Shown here: piece after piece, positions 15,307-22,528 of the stretch
How the letters are laid out: the number at the start of each line of letters is the position of its first letter
How positions within the stretch are numbered: position 1 is the stretch's first letter
Source: VRUE01 sp963747765
GTDB taxonomy: Bacteria; Actinomycetota; Thermoleophilia; Solirubrobacterales; 70-9
Direction of reading: 5' to 3'
Assembly: GCA_963747765.1 (NCBI GenBank)
Contig: CAVVGH010000008.1
Span: 269,634-333,633, forward strand
Length of the DNA: 64,000 nucleotides
Notes under the pieces: generated by a model
Database searches by the model: none
Told to the model about the DNA's origin: nothing
Seen by the model: the letters and a program-made list of their open reading frames with translations, nothing else
Translations under genes and position numbers: made by a program

Positions 15307-16647
15307 ATGCGAGGCGATGGAGAGAGAGGTCAGGCCCTGCTGGCGGCGCTGGGTGGCTCGTTTGCCCTGCTCGCGATGGCGCTGGCGCTGGTCGCGATCG
15401 CCGGAGCGGTGACCGGGAAGGGCCGGGCACAGCGCGCCGCGGATCTGGCGGCGATCTCAGCGGCCCGCTCGATGCGCGACGACCTGCCGCGTCTCCTGTC
15501 GCCGCCGGCGCTGCCCAACGGGCTTCCGAATCCGCGCCATCTGGAGCGGACCGCATACCTGGCACGGGCGCGCGCCGCGGCGCTTCGCGTGGCCACGGCA
15601 AACGGTGTCTCCACCGAGCGCGTGCGGGTCTCCTTTCCGGACCGGCTCTCCTTCATGCCCGTGCGAACCAGGGCGGTCGTGACCGGCCAGGTTGACCTGG
15701 GCGCCGGAGAGACGGCACGGGGAACGACGACGGCGGTCGAGGCATCGGCGGTCGCCGAAGCCGCCGCACCGACGAGTGCCGCCGGTTCGATGCCCGCAAT
15801 GGCCAGCGGCGGCGGATACCGCGGCCCGCTCGCCTACCGGCAGGGCAAGGGCATGCGCCCGGATGTCGCGACCGCCTTCGACCGGATGGCGGGGGCAGCC
15901 GCACGGGCCGGCATTGCGCTCGTGGTCAGTTCGGGGTTTCGCTCCGACACCGAACAGGCGGCGCTGTTCGCCGCCCACCCCGACCCGCGTTGGGTCGCCC
16001 GGCCCGGACACTCCCTGCACCGCTGCGCGACGGAGCTCGACCTCGGGCCGATTGCCGCCTACGGCTGGCTGGCGGCAAACGCGCCGCGTTACGGTTTCGC
16101 CCAGCGCTACTCCTGGGAGCCATGGCACTACGGATACGCGGTCGGGCCGCCCCCCTGCTCGGAGGCCGGCAACGCTGGTGGTGGGGGAGACGGCGCCTTC
16201 GCCGGCATCGATCTGCCCTCCTTTGTGCCCGCCCGCTTCCGAGCGCCGCTGCTGCGAGCCGCCGCCCACTGGAACGTTTCGGCCGCGCTGCTCGCCGCTC
16301 AGTTGATGGCCGAGTCCAACTTCAACCCGTTCGCGGTCTCGGCGGCCGGCGCCCAGGGGATCGCCCAGTTCATCCCCTCGACTGCTGCCTCCTACGGGCT
16401 CCGCGACCCCTTCGACCCGGTCGAAGCGATCGACGCCCAGGCCCACCTGATGGCAGACCTGCTGCGCCAATTTGGCGGGCCGGCCCTCGCCCTCGCCGCC
16501 TACAACGCCGGCCCCGCTCCGGTCGAGGCCTGTGCCTGCGTCCCCTCGATTCCCGAGACGACCGCCTACGTCAGTCGCATCCTCGCCCTGCTCGGCGGTG
16601 CCGGCGCCCTCCAAGTTCCCAGCTTCGAGGTGCGCCTGATCGCATAG
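15307..16647 (+). CDS. TadG-like anchor / VanY-type peptidase / lytic transglycosylase fusion
   Basis: 446 residues with three parts. Residues 1-170 look like a Tad/TadG-type pseudopilin: a basic GERGQALLAALGG start, one long hydrophobic helix (16-37), and a flank RAQRAADLAAISAARS typical of the family. Residues 171-285 are an M15 (VanY-like) carboxypeptidase: SSGFRS, zinc ligands H238 and D245 (HSLHRCATELD), then E271 and H274 (SWEPWHYGY). Residues 300-430 are a soluble-lytic-transglycosylase domain with catalytic E336 (LMAESNFNPF), GAQGIAQFIPSTA and ALAAYNAGP. It could anchor a bifunctional peptidoglycan opener at a Tad-like apparatus. It shares a promoter element with the upstream pilin genes. 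Confidence 0.85.
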   Translation: MRGDGERGQALLAALGGSFALLAMALALVAIAGAVTGKGRAQRAADLAAISAARSMRDDLPRLLSPPALPNGLPNPRHLERTAYLARARAAALRVATANGVSTERVRVSFPDRLSFMPVRTRAVVTGQVDLGAGETARGTTTAVEASAVAEAAAPTSAAGSMPAMASGGGYRGPLAYRQGKGMRPDVATAFDRMAGAAARAGIALVVSSGFRSDTEQAALFAAHPDPRWVARPGHSLHRCATELDLGPIAAYGWLAANAPRYGFAQRYSWEPWHYGYAVGPPPCSEAGNAGGGGDGAFAGIDLPSFVPARFRAPLLRAAAHWNVSAALLAAQLMAESNFNPFAVSAAGAQGIAQFIPSTAASYGLRDPFDPVEAIDAQAHLMADLLRQFGGPALALAAYNAGPAPVEACACVPSIPETTAYVSRILALLGGAGALQVPSFEVRLIA

Positions 16648-16683
16648 CCGGGCCGGGCGAAGCTGCGGTAGCCTGCCGTGGCG

Positions 16684-17154
16684 ATGGCGACAGTCGAGGT
16701 GCAGGGAGTCGAGGGGATGCAGGCGCTGCTCGGCCAGGAGATCGGGCCGAGCGAGTGGCGTACCGTCACCCAGGAGGACATCAACACGTTCGCCGAGCTG
16801 TCCGGCGACGACCAGTGGATCCACGTCGACGTCGAGCGCGCAAAGAGCGAGAGTCCCTTCGGGACGACGATCGCTCACGGCAACCTCACCCTGTCGCTGG
16901 TTGACGGCTTCCGCAAGGAGATGATCTCCTCGAGCGGCTTCGCTCTGGGCGTCAACTACGGCTGGAACAAGATCCGCTTCCCGGCCCCCGTCCCGGTCGA
17001 CAGCCGCGTCCGCGCCAAGGCCGAGGTCGTCTCGGTCGACGAGGTCGGCGGCGGCTGGTGGCAGATGGTGACCCGCTTCACCCTCGAGGTCGAGGGCTCG
17101 GAGAAGCCCTGCTTCGTCGGCGACAGCGTCACCCGCGTGATGGCCGCCACCTGA
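16684..17154 (+). CDS. MaoC-like hotdog-fold dehydratase
   Basis: 156-residue MaoC-type (R)-enoyl-CoA hydratase-like protein. The hotdog motif is visible: VTQEDINTFAELSGDDQWIHVD with the catalytic Asp/His pair, then SPFGTTIAHGNLTLSL. Start ATG 16684; a TAGCCT hexamer nine bases upstream fits a leaderless promoter, and GTG 16678 is an alternative. The gene is intact, and its last 63 codons are the source of four pseudogene fragments scattered over the next 5.5 kb. Confidence 0.9.
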   Translation: MATVEVQGVEGMQALLGQEIGPSEWRTVTQEDINTFAELSGDDQWIHVDVERAKSESPFGTTIAHGNLTLSLVDGFRKEMISSSGFALGVNYGWNKIRFPAPVPVDSRVRAKAEVVSVDEVGGGWWQMVTRFTLEVEGSEKPCFVGDSVTRVMAAT

Positions 17155-17185
17155 CGCTCCCTTCGGCTCGATCGTGCAGCGGGGG

Positions 17186-17704
17186 CTATCTCCCGTAGCC
17201 GGCCTCGCGCAGCTCCGCCAGCGTCACCATCAGCGTCCGCGGCGCCGCCGCGAGGCCGCGAAAGCCGAAGTGCTCATAGAAGCCCGCCGCGTCATCGTCG
17301 ATCGCGTGTACGAGCGCCGCTCGCACGGCGACATCCCGGGCGGCTCGGCATACCCGCTCCAGCGCATCGGCGAGAAGGCGCGCCCCGAGCCCCTCTCCCT
17401 GATGCCGCCGGTCGACGGCAAGCCGGGCGAGGATCGCCACCGGGATGGGGAAGTGACGGGAGAGGCCCTTGCGAACGGACTCGGTCGCCTCGCTGTGCTC
17501 GATCTGGCCGGCCAGCAGCACGTAGTAGCCGCGCACTGCGCCCTCGGTGTCTGTGGCGACGAAGGTGCGGGTCGCGTCGCGTCGCTCGCCTTGGTCTGCG
17601 TAGCGAACGAGCCAGCGGTCCAGGGACACCTTTCCGCAGGCAAAGTCCGCTGCTTGGTGGCGAGCCGGGTCGTAGCGCTCGATGAGCGCGTAGCGCTCGC
17701 TCAC
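17186..17704 (-). CDS. GNAT-family toxin (TacT/AtaT-like)
   Basis: 172-residue GCN5-type acetyltransferase. The CoA-binding core is LARLAVDRRHQGEGLGARLL, followed by HAIDDDAAGFYEHFGFR. The DYVRYADQGERR-like N-terminus (residues 32-42) and the overlap with a DUF1778 antitoxin gene are the hallmarks of toxins that acetylate charged aminoacyl-tRNA (family knowledge). The start GTG overlaps the antitoxin stop (GTGA), so expression follows the antitoxin. It lies directly downstream of and convergent with the intact maoC gene. Confidence 0.88.
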   Translation of the reverse strand: MSERYALIERYDPARHQAADFACGKVSLDRWLVRYADQGERRDATRTFVATDTEGAVRGYYVLLAGQIEHSEATESVRKGLSRHFPIPVAILARLAVDRRHQGEGLGARLLADALERVCRAARDVAVRAALVHAIDDDAAGFYEHFGFRGLAAAPRTLMVTLAELREAGYGR

Positions 17705-17970
17705 GCGCGAGCGCGGAGGTCTCTGAGCCGGACGACGGTGTCTTCGTCAGGTCGCTCGAGAGCGTCGAGGAAGCGCCTGGCCTCCTCCTCGTCGAGCGCG
17801 ATCGCCCGCCGATCGGCGAGCACCTCCTGCGCCCGCTCCCGGGCGGCGCGGCGGAAGAAGTCACTCAGGCTCTCACCCAGCGCCGAGGCAGCTGCGGCAT
17901 CGAGCTGGCGCTCCTCGTCGCTTAGCCGGACTTCGATTCGGCGGATCTTCGGGCTCGCGGTCGGCTCCAT
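17701..17970 (-). CDS. DUF1778 ribbon-helix-helix antitoxin
   Basis: 89 residues. The N-terminal ribbon KIRRIEVRLSDEERQ and helix ALGESLSDFFRRAARERAQE form the DUF1778 RHH fold; the C-terminal DEEEARRFLDALERP segment would wrap the GNAT toxin. First gene of the pair. Its start ATG (17970) is nine bases from a perfect TACAAT -10, and a 13-bp palindrome covers that -10, so autorepression is likely. Confidence 0.88.
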   Translation of the reverse strand: MEPTASPKIRRIEVRLSDEERQLDAAAASALGESLSDFFRRAARERAQEVLADRRAIALDEEEARRFLDALERPDEDTVVRLRDLRARA

Positions 17971-17974
17971 GATC

Positions 17975-17987
17975 CGTACATTGTACG
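17975..17987 (-). promoter_or_regulatory. operator/-10 of the GNAT-DUF1778 module
   Basis: CGTACATTGTACG is a perfect odd palindrome. On the minus strand it contains TACAAT (17980-17985), nine bases before the antitoxin ATG. The repressor site and the -10 thus coincide on a leaderless transcript. Confidence 0.7.
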
Positions 17988-18110
17988 TGAGAGAGGCCGG
18001 ATGCGCAATTCTGCCTGGCCGACCGCGGCGGGCGCGCCAGGCAGGTGATCCGCCGCTCCTCTCAGTGCCCGGTGCCCACCGGGATCGGGCCGAACAATTG
18101 ATGCAACGTC

Positions 18111-18302
18111 AACAAGATCCGCTTCCCGGCCCCCGTCCCCGTCGACAGCAAAGTGCGCGCCAAGGCCGAGCTCGTCTCCGTCGACGAGGTCGGCGGCGGC
18201 TGGTGGCAGATGGTGACCCGCTTCACCCTCGAGGTCGAGGGCTCGGAGAAGCCCTGCTTCGTCGGCGACAGCGTCACCCGCGTGATGGCCCCCACCGGGT
18301 AG
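18111..18302 (+). pseudogene. maoC 3'-end fragment A
   Basis: Last 63 codons of the MaoC-like gene, corresponding to 16966-17154, from AACAAGATCCGC to a TAG stop one codon later than in the intact gene. It has no start; an in-frame TGA lies at 18099-18101. The upstream flank GGGCCGAACAATTGATGCAA is shared with fragments B and C but not with the intact gene. Substitutions shared by A, B and C (for example AGCAAAGTG for AGCCGCGTC) show that they descend from one another. Confidence 0.9.
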
Positions 18303-18308
18303 CAGGGG

Positions 18309-18635
18309 TCAACCTGCCGGGGCGGATCGCTGCTCTACCCAGGCGGCGATTTCGTCTCGACTGGCCTCTCCAGCCGCGATGCGCTCCATCATCGGTACGT
18401 CGGTGTCGGGGTCGGCGTCCAGGATCGGCAGGTCGTTGGCCAAGCGTTCGACGAGGACGGCGGCCTTCTCGATCAGCGTCGGAAATGCCTCGTGGTCGCC
18501 GAACCCGGCGCGAGGTACGGCCAGAGCCGAGTCGGCCAATCCGATGTTCGGCAGTTCGGCCACCCGCTCGGGCTTGAGGCCGAGGACCTCGGCCGCGATT
18601 TGGCAGTAGTCGCCTAACTCGAGGTAGTAGACCAA
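18309..18635 (-). CDS. Doc-like (death-on-curing) protein lacking the Fic motif
   Basis: 108 residues from TTG 18635. The Doc N-terminus is clear: VYYLELGDYCQIAAEVLGL, then IGLADSALAVPRAGFGDHEAFPTLIEKAA. Where HPFxDGNKR should follow, the sequence reads NDLPILDADPDTD, and the protein ends with IAAGEASRDEIAAWV, like the Doc C-terminus. The catalytic Fic loop has been lost by an internal deletion, so AMPylation or phosphorylation activity is not expected. It could survive as a decayed toxin or as an antitoxin decoy (inference). A 50-residue basic protein is encoded 16 bp upstream. Confidence 0.65.
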   Translation of the reverse strand: MVYYLELGDYCQIAAEVLGLKPERVAELPNIGLADSALAVPRAGFGDHEAFPTLIEKAAVLVERLANDLPILDADPDTDVPMMERIAAGEASRDEIAAWVEQRSAPAG

Positions 18636-18651
18636 GACCGGCCGTCCGTGG

Positions 18652-18804
18652 CTACTCGGCCAGGCGGCGCAGGGTCTTGTCGTGCTTCTTCATCGCCGCG
18701 CGAAGCTTCTGGCGCTGCTCCTCTGGGGTTCCAGGCAGGCCGGATTTCAGCTCGCGCTTGGGCGCGACCTTCTTGGGGGAAGTTGCTTGCGCGTGGGACT
18801 TCAT
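18652..18804 (-). CDS. small basic protein upstream of the Doc-like gene
   Basis: 50 residues, starting MKSHAQATSPKKV and rich in Lys and Arg, with a predicted helix EEQRQKLRAAMKKHDKTLRRLA. Its position 16 bp before the Doc-like gene is that of an antitoxin, but I do not recognise a Phd-type or other antitoxin fold. The hydrophilic composition could equally be a DNA- or RNA-binding remnant. Confidence 0.45.
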   Translation of the reverse strand: MKSHAQATSPKKVAPKRELKSGLPGTPEEQRQKLRAAMKKHDKTLRRLAE

Positions 18805-18877
18805 CGCTTGGACATTGTTGCAGCCGCGCCGGCCCTCGCGAGGCACAGCTATGGGGCCGAACAATTGATGCAACGTC

Positions 18878-19057
18878 AACAAGATCCGCTTCCCGGCCCC
18901 CGTCCCCGTCGACAGCAAAGTGCGCGCCAAGGCCGAGGTCGTTTCCGGCGGCGGCTGGTGGCAGGTGGTCACCCGCTTCACCCTTGAGGTCGAGGGCTCG
19001 GAGAAGCCCTGCTTCGTGGGCGACAGCGTCACCCGCGTGATGGCGCCGGCCGGCTGA
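18878..19057 (+). pseudogene. maoC 3'-end fragment B
   Basis: Third occurrence of the MaoC 3' end, with the same GGGCCGAACAATTGATGCAA flank as A and C. It has lost 12 bp in frame (the codons for VDEV) and ends at TGA 19055-19057. No start codon or N-terminal part exists. An 18-bp piece of the 24-bp repeat seen after ppx lies just upstream at 18823-18840. Confidence 0.88.
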
Positions 19058-19099
19058 CGACGGCAGCAGAACCGCCGAAGCGCCTGGCATGCTCGGCTG

Positions 19100-19524
19100 G
19101 TGGCGCAGACAACAGCTATCTACTACCGCGACAAGCGCGGCGTCGAACCGGTCGATCGGTTTATCGAGGCATTGTCGGCGAAGCGCGCGGCGAAGATCGA
19201 CGACTACATTGAGGAGCACCTGAACGGCAAGCCGCCGGGTGCGCCGCCACCGGAGTAACCGATCACCTCGCAGATCGAGGGCGAGTTGCGGGAGTTGCGG
19301 GCCGCTTCGCCAACACGCGCTATCGAATTCTCTACCAGCGCTCCGGCAACCTCGTCGTGCTGCTGCATGCTTTCGAGAAGGACACCGGGGTGGTGCCGGC
19401 TGCCGAGAAGACGCTGGCGAAGCGGCGTATGGTCGACTTCAAGCGACGGATGGATGCAAAGCCGCGGGTGCCACCACGGGCGGCGGGTCGAGATGCGCCA
19501 CCCCGCAGCCGAGGAAGGGGTTGA
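19100..19524 (+). pseudogene. HigB/Gp49-like toxin, broken by a stop and a frameshift
   Basis: Translation from GTG 19100 gives QTTAIYYRDKRGVEPVDRFI and ends at TAA 19256-19258, 52 codons in. The same frame resumes with PITSQIEGELRELR, then a frame change near 19300 leads to RFANTRYRILYQRSGNLVVL and HAFEKDTG, ending at TGA 19522-19524. Joined, the pieces match the phage-derived Gp49-like (HigB) RelE-fold toxins. One nonsense codon and one frameshift, next to the 9-bp tandem GAGTTGCGG repeat, imply an inactive toxin beside an intact antitoxin gene. Confidence 0.8.
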
Positions 19525-19529
19525 CTCGC

Positions 19530-19545
19530 TTATCTATTTAGATAA
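19530..19545. promoter_or_regulatory. palindromic operator upstream of the HigA-like gene
   Basis: TTATCTATTTAGATAA, arms TTATCTA/TAGATAA with a 2-bp centre, lies 10 bp before the antitoxin start. It is strikingly AT-rich for this genome and is the likely autoregulatory site of the XRE protein. Confidence 0.65.
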
Positions 19546-19555
19546 ACTCGCCACC

Positions 19556-19948
19556 ATGAGCGCAAATGCCAACAACCGCATCAGCCCCAAGGGCAAGTCG
19601 GCAGCCAAGGCAGCGCAGGGCCGGGCCCGGCGTAGCGAGGAGTACCGCGAGGCGCGCGACGAGTACGCCGCGATCCGCGAACTGCGCGAGCGAAACTGGA
19701 TTGCCGCCCACATCCGGGAGCGCCGCTATGAGCTCGACCTCACCCAGCAGGAGGTTGCCGTGCGGGCCGAAACCTCCCACTCGTTCATCTCCAAAGTGGA
19801 GGGCGGCGACCACATCCCGACGATCCCTGTCCTCAAGCGCATCCTCGCTGTGCTGGACGAGGAGCTGTTGATCGGCATCGAGCGACAGGTTCCCGACGAG
19901 GAGCCAGAGCGCGAGGTGGCGCCCGTTCCGTCGCTCGCCGTGGCCTGA
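19556..19948 (+). CDS. XRE-family HTH antitoxin (HigA-like)
   Basis: 130 residues from ATG 19556. A Lys/Arg/Ala-rich N-terminal tail is followed by a helix (EARDEYAAIRELRERNWIA) and a Cro/C1 HTH: IRERRYELDLTQQEVAVRAETSHSFISKVEGG. Gene order toxin then antitoxin fits HigBA. The toxin frame upstream is broken, so this is probably an orphan antitoxin still governed by its own palindrome. Confidence 0.82.
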   Translation: MSANANNRISPKGKSAAKAAQGRARRSEEYREARDEYAAIRELRERNWIAAHIRERRYELDLTQQEVAVRAETSHSFISKVEGGDHIPTIPVLKRILAVLDEELLIGIERQVPDEEPEREVAPVPSLAVA

Positions 19949-20082
19949 AGCCTCAGGTCAACTCCGCGATGAGCACGCCGCCGTGAGGCGTGATCGGTCA
20001 ATCATGGTCACCGACGTCCTTGTCGCGATCGCGGCCCTTGCCACTCCCCACCGGGATCGGGCCGAACAATTGATGCAACGTC

Positions 20083-20274
20083 AACAAGATCCGCTTTCCG
20101 GCCCCCGTCCCCGTCGACAGCAAAGTGCGCGCCAAGGCCGAGCTCGTCTCGGTCGACGAGGTCGGCGGCGGCTGGTGGCAGATGGTCACCCGCTTCACCC
20201 TCGAGGTCGAGGGCTCGGAGAAGCCCTGCTTCGTCGGCGACAGCGTCACCCGCGTGATGGCGCCGGCCGGGTAG
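20083..20274 (+). pseudogene. maoC 3'-end fragment C
   Basis: Almost identical to fragment A, including the AACAATTGATGCAACGTC junction and an extra terminal codon before TAG 20272-20274. It has no start codon. It belongs to the segmental repeat 20047-20480. Confidence 0.9.
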
Positions 20275-20280
20275 CAGGGG

Positions 20281-20478
20281 TCAACCTGCCGGGGCGGAGC
20301 GCTGCTCCACCCAGGCGGCGATTTCGTCTCGACTGGCCTCTCCAGCCGCGATGCGCTCCATCATCGGTACGTCGGTGTCGGGGTCGGCGTCCAGAATCGG
20401 CAGGTCGTTGGCCAAGCGTTCGACGAGGACGGCGGCCTTCTCGATCAGCGTCGGAAATGCCTCGTGGTAGTAGACCAA
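20281..20478 (-). pseudogene. internally deleted duplicate of the Doc-like gene
   Basis: 65 residues from TTG 20478: VYY joined directly to HEAFPTLIEKAAVLVERLAN and the same C-terminus as 18309-18635. The 43-codon in-frame deletion removes most of the Doc N-terminal helices, and the Fic motif was already absent. Very unlikely to be functional; useful as a marker of the segmental duplication. Confidence 0.8.
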
Positions 20479-20522
20479 GGCGAGGGTCAGTACCTCCGGG
20501 TCGAGAGTTGCCTGGGTAATCC

Positions 20523-20562
20523 TTTTCTACTTAAAATCTTATTCAACTGGTAAAGTGGAAAA
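20523..20562 (+). promoter_or_regulatory. inverted repeat in the AbiEi-like promoter
   Basis: TTTTCTACTT (20523-20532) and AAGTGGAAAA (20553-20562) pair at nine of ten positions across a 20-bp AT-rich spacer and end one base before ATG 20564. AbiEi-type antitoxins repress their own operons at inverted repeats (family knowledge). Confidence 0.6.
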
Positions 20563-20563
20563 T

Positions 20564-21646
20564 ATGTCTGAGGTAGAAAAGCGCTGGCGGAAGATCCTTG
20601 CGCTGGCGCTAGAGGGCGCGACCGTCGAAGCTGCGCCGAGCGACAGCGACGCTGACCTTATGGTTCGGGCTCCCGATGGCCGGATGATCGCGATCGAGGC
20701 GAAGTGGGCTGGTGAGGGTTGGCCGCAGGATGTCCGACGCGTGGCGGGGATGCTCGGCGAGCATTGGCCGGAGAATCTCGTCCTTTTCGCCCGGAGACTG
20801 TCCCCCGGCGCGATCGAGTGGTTACGGAACCGCGGCGCGAACTGGGCCGACGAGGCCGGTCAGGCGCGCATCATCGGCCCTGGCGGGCTGGTCGTAATCC
20901 GCGAACCCACCCGGCCGCCTGGCAACGAGAGCGCGCAACGCTCCTTCTCCTGGTCGAAGTCAGCGATTGCGATGGCAGAGGTGATCCTTGCCCACGAAGA
21001 TCGCCCGCTGCGCGTGGCCGAGCTGGCGGGCGAGAGCGATTGGTCGGTTGCGCAGGCCGCCAAAGTTCTCAAGGCATTCGATGACCAGGGATGGACGGTC
21101 AAGCAGGGCACCGCTCGGGGCCCCGGCGCGCATCGAAGGCTCATCGACGCTGACGGAATGCTCGCCGCATGGTCAGCTGCGGTCGCTGATTCCCGACGCG
21201 AAGTCCGCGTTGCCCATCGCGCGACCAAAGACGTGATGGCGCTCCTGCGCAACGACCTCGGCCCGGCGTTGGAGCGCCGAACTGCTTGGGCTGTTAGCGG
21301 CTGGGCTGGCCTCGAGCTTGTTGCCCCGTTTGCGACGACGACGCCCGGCCTGCAGGTCTATGTGGTGGACATCGACTTCAACGGTCCGCTTAGCGACGCG
21401 ATCGAGGAGGCGGGCCTGCGCGAGGTCGATGAGGGTGGTCGAGTGACTTTTTGGGCAGCCGACGATCGTGTCTTCAATTGCTCCCAGCGGGTCGCAGGCG
21501 TTCCGGTCGTAAGTGCCCCGCGCTTGTTTGCGGACCTCTCCTCCTTCGGCGGCCGCGGAGGCGATGGCGCCGACCACGTCAAGGAGCAGCTGATCGACCC
21601 ACTGCATAGGGAGAGCCTGAGCGAGGAGGATGGCGCCGATGGATGA
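20564..21646 (+). CDS. AbiEi-like antitoxin/regulator with nuclease-like N-terminus
   Basis: 360 residues from ATG 20564. The N-terminus has a PD-(D/E)xK-like pattern: D31 (DADLMVRAPDG) and E45-x-K47 (AIEAKW). The middle (about 135-200) is a winged-helix region: AMAEVILAHEDRPLRVAELA and GESDWSVAQAAKVLKAFDDQG. The C-terminus has an AbiEi-type antitoxin look (VSGWAGLELVAPF, VYVVDIDF). It overlaps a nucleotidyltransferase gene, the AbiEii toxin partner, as in type IV toxin-antitoxin systems. Whether the nuclease-like part is active or only a fold is open. Base composition upstream is AT-rich, a sign of transfer. Confidence 0.65.
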   Translation: MSEVEKRWRKILALALEGATVEAAPSDSDADLMVRAPDGRMIAIEAKWAGEGWPQDVRRVAGMLGEHWPENLVLFARRLSPGAIEWLRNRGANWADEAGQARIIGPGGLVVIREPTRPPGNESAQRSFSWSKSAIAMAEVILAHEDRPLRVAELAGESDWSVAQAAKVLKAFDDQGWTVKQGTARGPGAHRRLIDADGMLAAWSAAVADSRREVRVAHRATKDVMALLRNDLGPALERRTAWAVSGWAGLELVAPFATTTPGLQVYVVDIDFNGPLSDAIEEAGLREVDEGGRVTFWAADDRVFNCSQRVAGVPVVSAPRLFADLSSFGGRGGDGADHVKEQLIDPLHRESLSEEDGADG

Positions 21647-22502
21647 ACGACGCTCCCGCGAGACCCGGGCCCGAGCCGAGCTTGCGCTGGTGCGCCTCCT
21701 GCACGCGCTTGGAGATGAGGACACCTTCCTGGTTGTGCTCGGCGGTCTGGTGCCCGAGGTGCTGGCACGTGGCGAGGCTCGCGTGCCGGAGCACCTTGGC
21801 ACCACCGATGTCGATGTCCTCCTCCTCACCCATGTGGATGCCGACGCCGATCTCGGCAGCGTCGAGCGAGCCTTGGAGTCCCTTGAGTTCAAACCAGATC
21901 CGAATCAGGATGGCTGGCGCTGGCGAGGTCCGATCGACGGTGTGTCGGTGAAGCTTGAGTTTCTATGCGACCTCCCCGACTACCGGGGGGGTGAGGTCGT
22001 CCGGCCGCGCGGATGCCAAGAGCTCAGTGCCCAGAACCTCCGCGGCACCGGCTATGTGGCCCGCGACTTCGCCTGGGAGGAGCTGGGTGGCGAGCTTCCC
22101 GACGGCACGATGGTGACCGTGCGTGTCCGCTTCGCCGGCCTCGAGGGCTATCTGCTCTCCAAGTGCGTGGCGGTGCGCAGCCGCGCCGCCGTGAAGGACT
22201 ACTACGACCTCGTCTACGTACTTCAGCACAACCGAGCTGGAGGGCCAGAGCGGGCCGCCCATCGCCTGCTGAGTGGCGAGTTCGCCGATGACCTCGACTC
22301 GCTGCGGACCACCTTCATCGAGGTGCGAGAGCGCTACGTCAAGACCACCGACAGCGGTCCGGTCGGGTATGCCGCGCAGGCGGTAGAAGTTGAGCCCGGG
22401 ACCGAAGCGGGGACGCTGCGTGCCGACGCCGTCGACGTGGTTCAACGTTTCTTCACCGCCCTGGCTCCCGATGCGAGCGGTGGCCGTGCAGGTGATCGTT
22501 GA
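21639..22502 (+). CDS. AbiEii-like nucleotidyltransferase toxin
   Basis: 287 residues from ATG 21639, with GAGGAGG at 21623-21629; ATG 21630 is too close to that site. The nucleotidyltransferase core is VLGGLVPEVLAR followed by HLGTTDVDVLLL, with the metal-binding Asp pair, and later KLEFLCDL. LLSKCVAVRSRAAVKDYYDLVYVL matches the conserved KxxD block of AbiEii/AbiGii toxins. AbiEii toxins inhibit growth through nucleotide transfer to RNA (family knowledge). It overlaps its putative antitoxin gene by eight bases. Confidence 0.8.
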   Translation: MDERRSRETRARAELALVRLLHALGDEDTFLVVLGGLVPEVLARGEARVPEHLGTTDVDVLLLTHVDADADLGSVERALESLEFKPDPNQDGWRWRGPIDGVSVKLEFLCDLPDYRGGEVVRPRGCQELSAQNLRGTGYVARDFAWEELGGELPDGTMVTVRVRFAGLEGYLLSKCVAVRSRAAVKDYYDLVYVLQHNRAGGPERAAHRLLSGEFADDLDSLRTTFIEVRERYVKTTDSGPVGYAAQAVEVEPGTEAGTLRADAVDVVQRFFTALAPDASGGRAGDR

Positions 22503-22528
22503 TGTTGCCGCGAGCGCTTCGGTTTCCG

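Larger units (their letters stand above)
18075..18636. repeat. segmental direct repeat, copy 1
   Basis: The block from CCACCGGGATCGGGCCG through maoC fragment A and the Doc-like gene recurs at 20047-20480. The second copy lacks 129 bp inside the Doc-like gene. Apart from that deletion the two are almost identical. Confidence 0.85.
20047..20480. repeat. segmental direct repeat, copy 2
   Basis: Second copy of 18075-18636. The 129 bp removed lie between two GGT triplets of copy 1 (18494-18496 and 18623-18625), consistent with a microhomology deletion. Confidence 0.85.

Noticed and set aside
18087..18110. AATTGTTCG shared (inverted) between the maoC-fragment junction and the pilin-operon element
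   Set aside because: Only nine bases agree and the orientation and context differ; treated as coincidence.
19100..19524. Programmed frameshift in the HigB-like gene
   Set aside because: There is also an in-frame TAA before the frame change and no slippery sequence is evident; two independent lesions favour a pseudogene.
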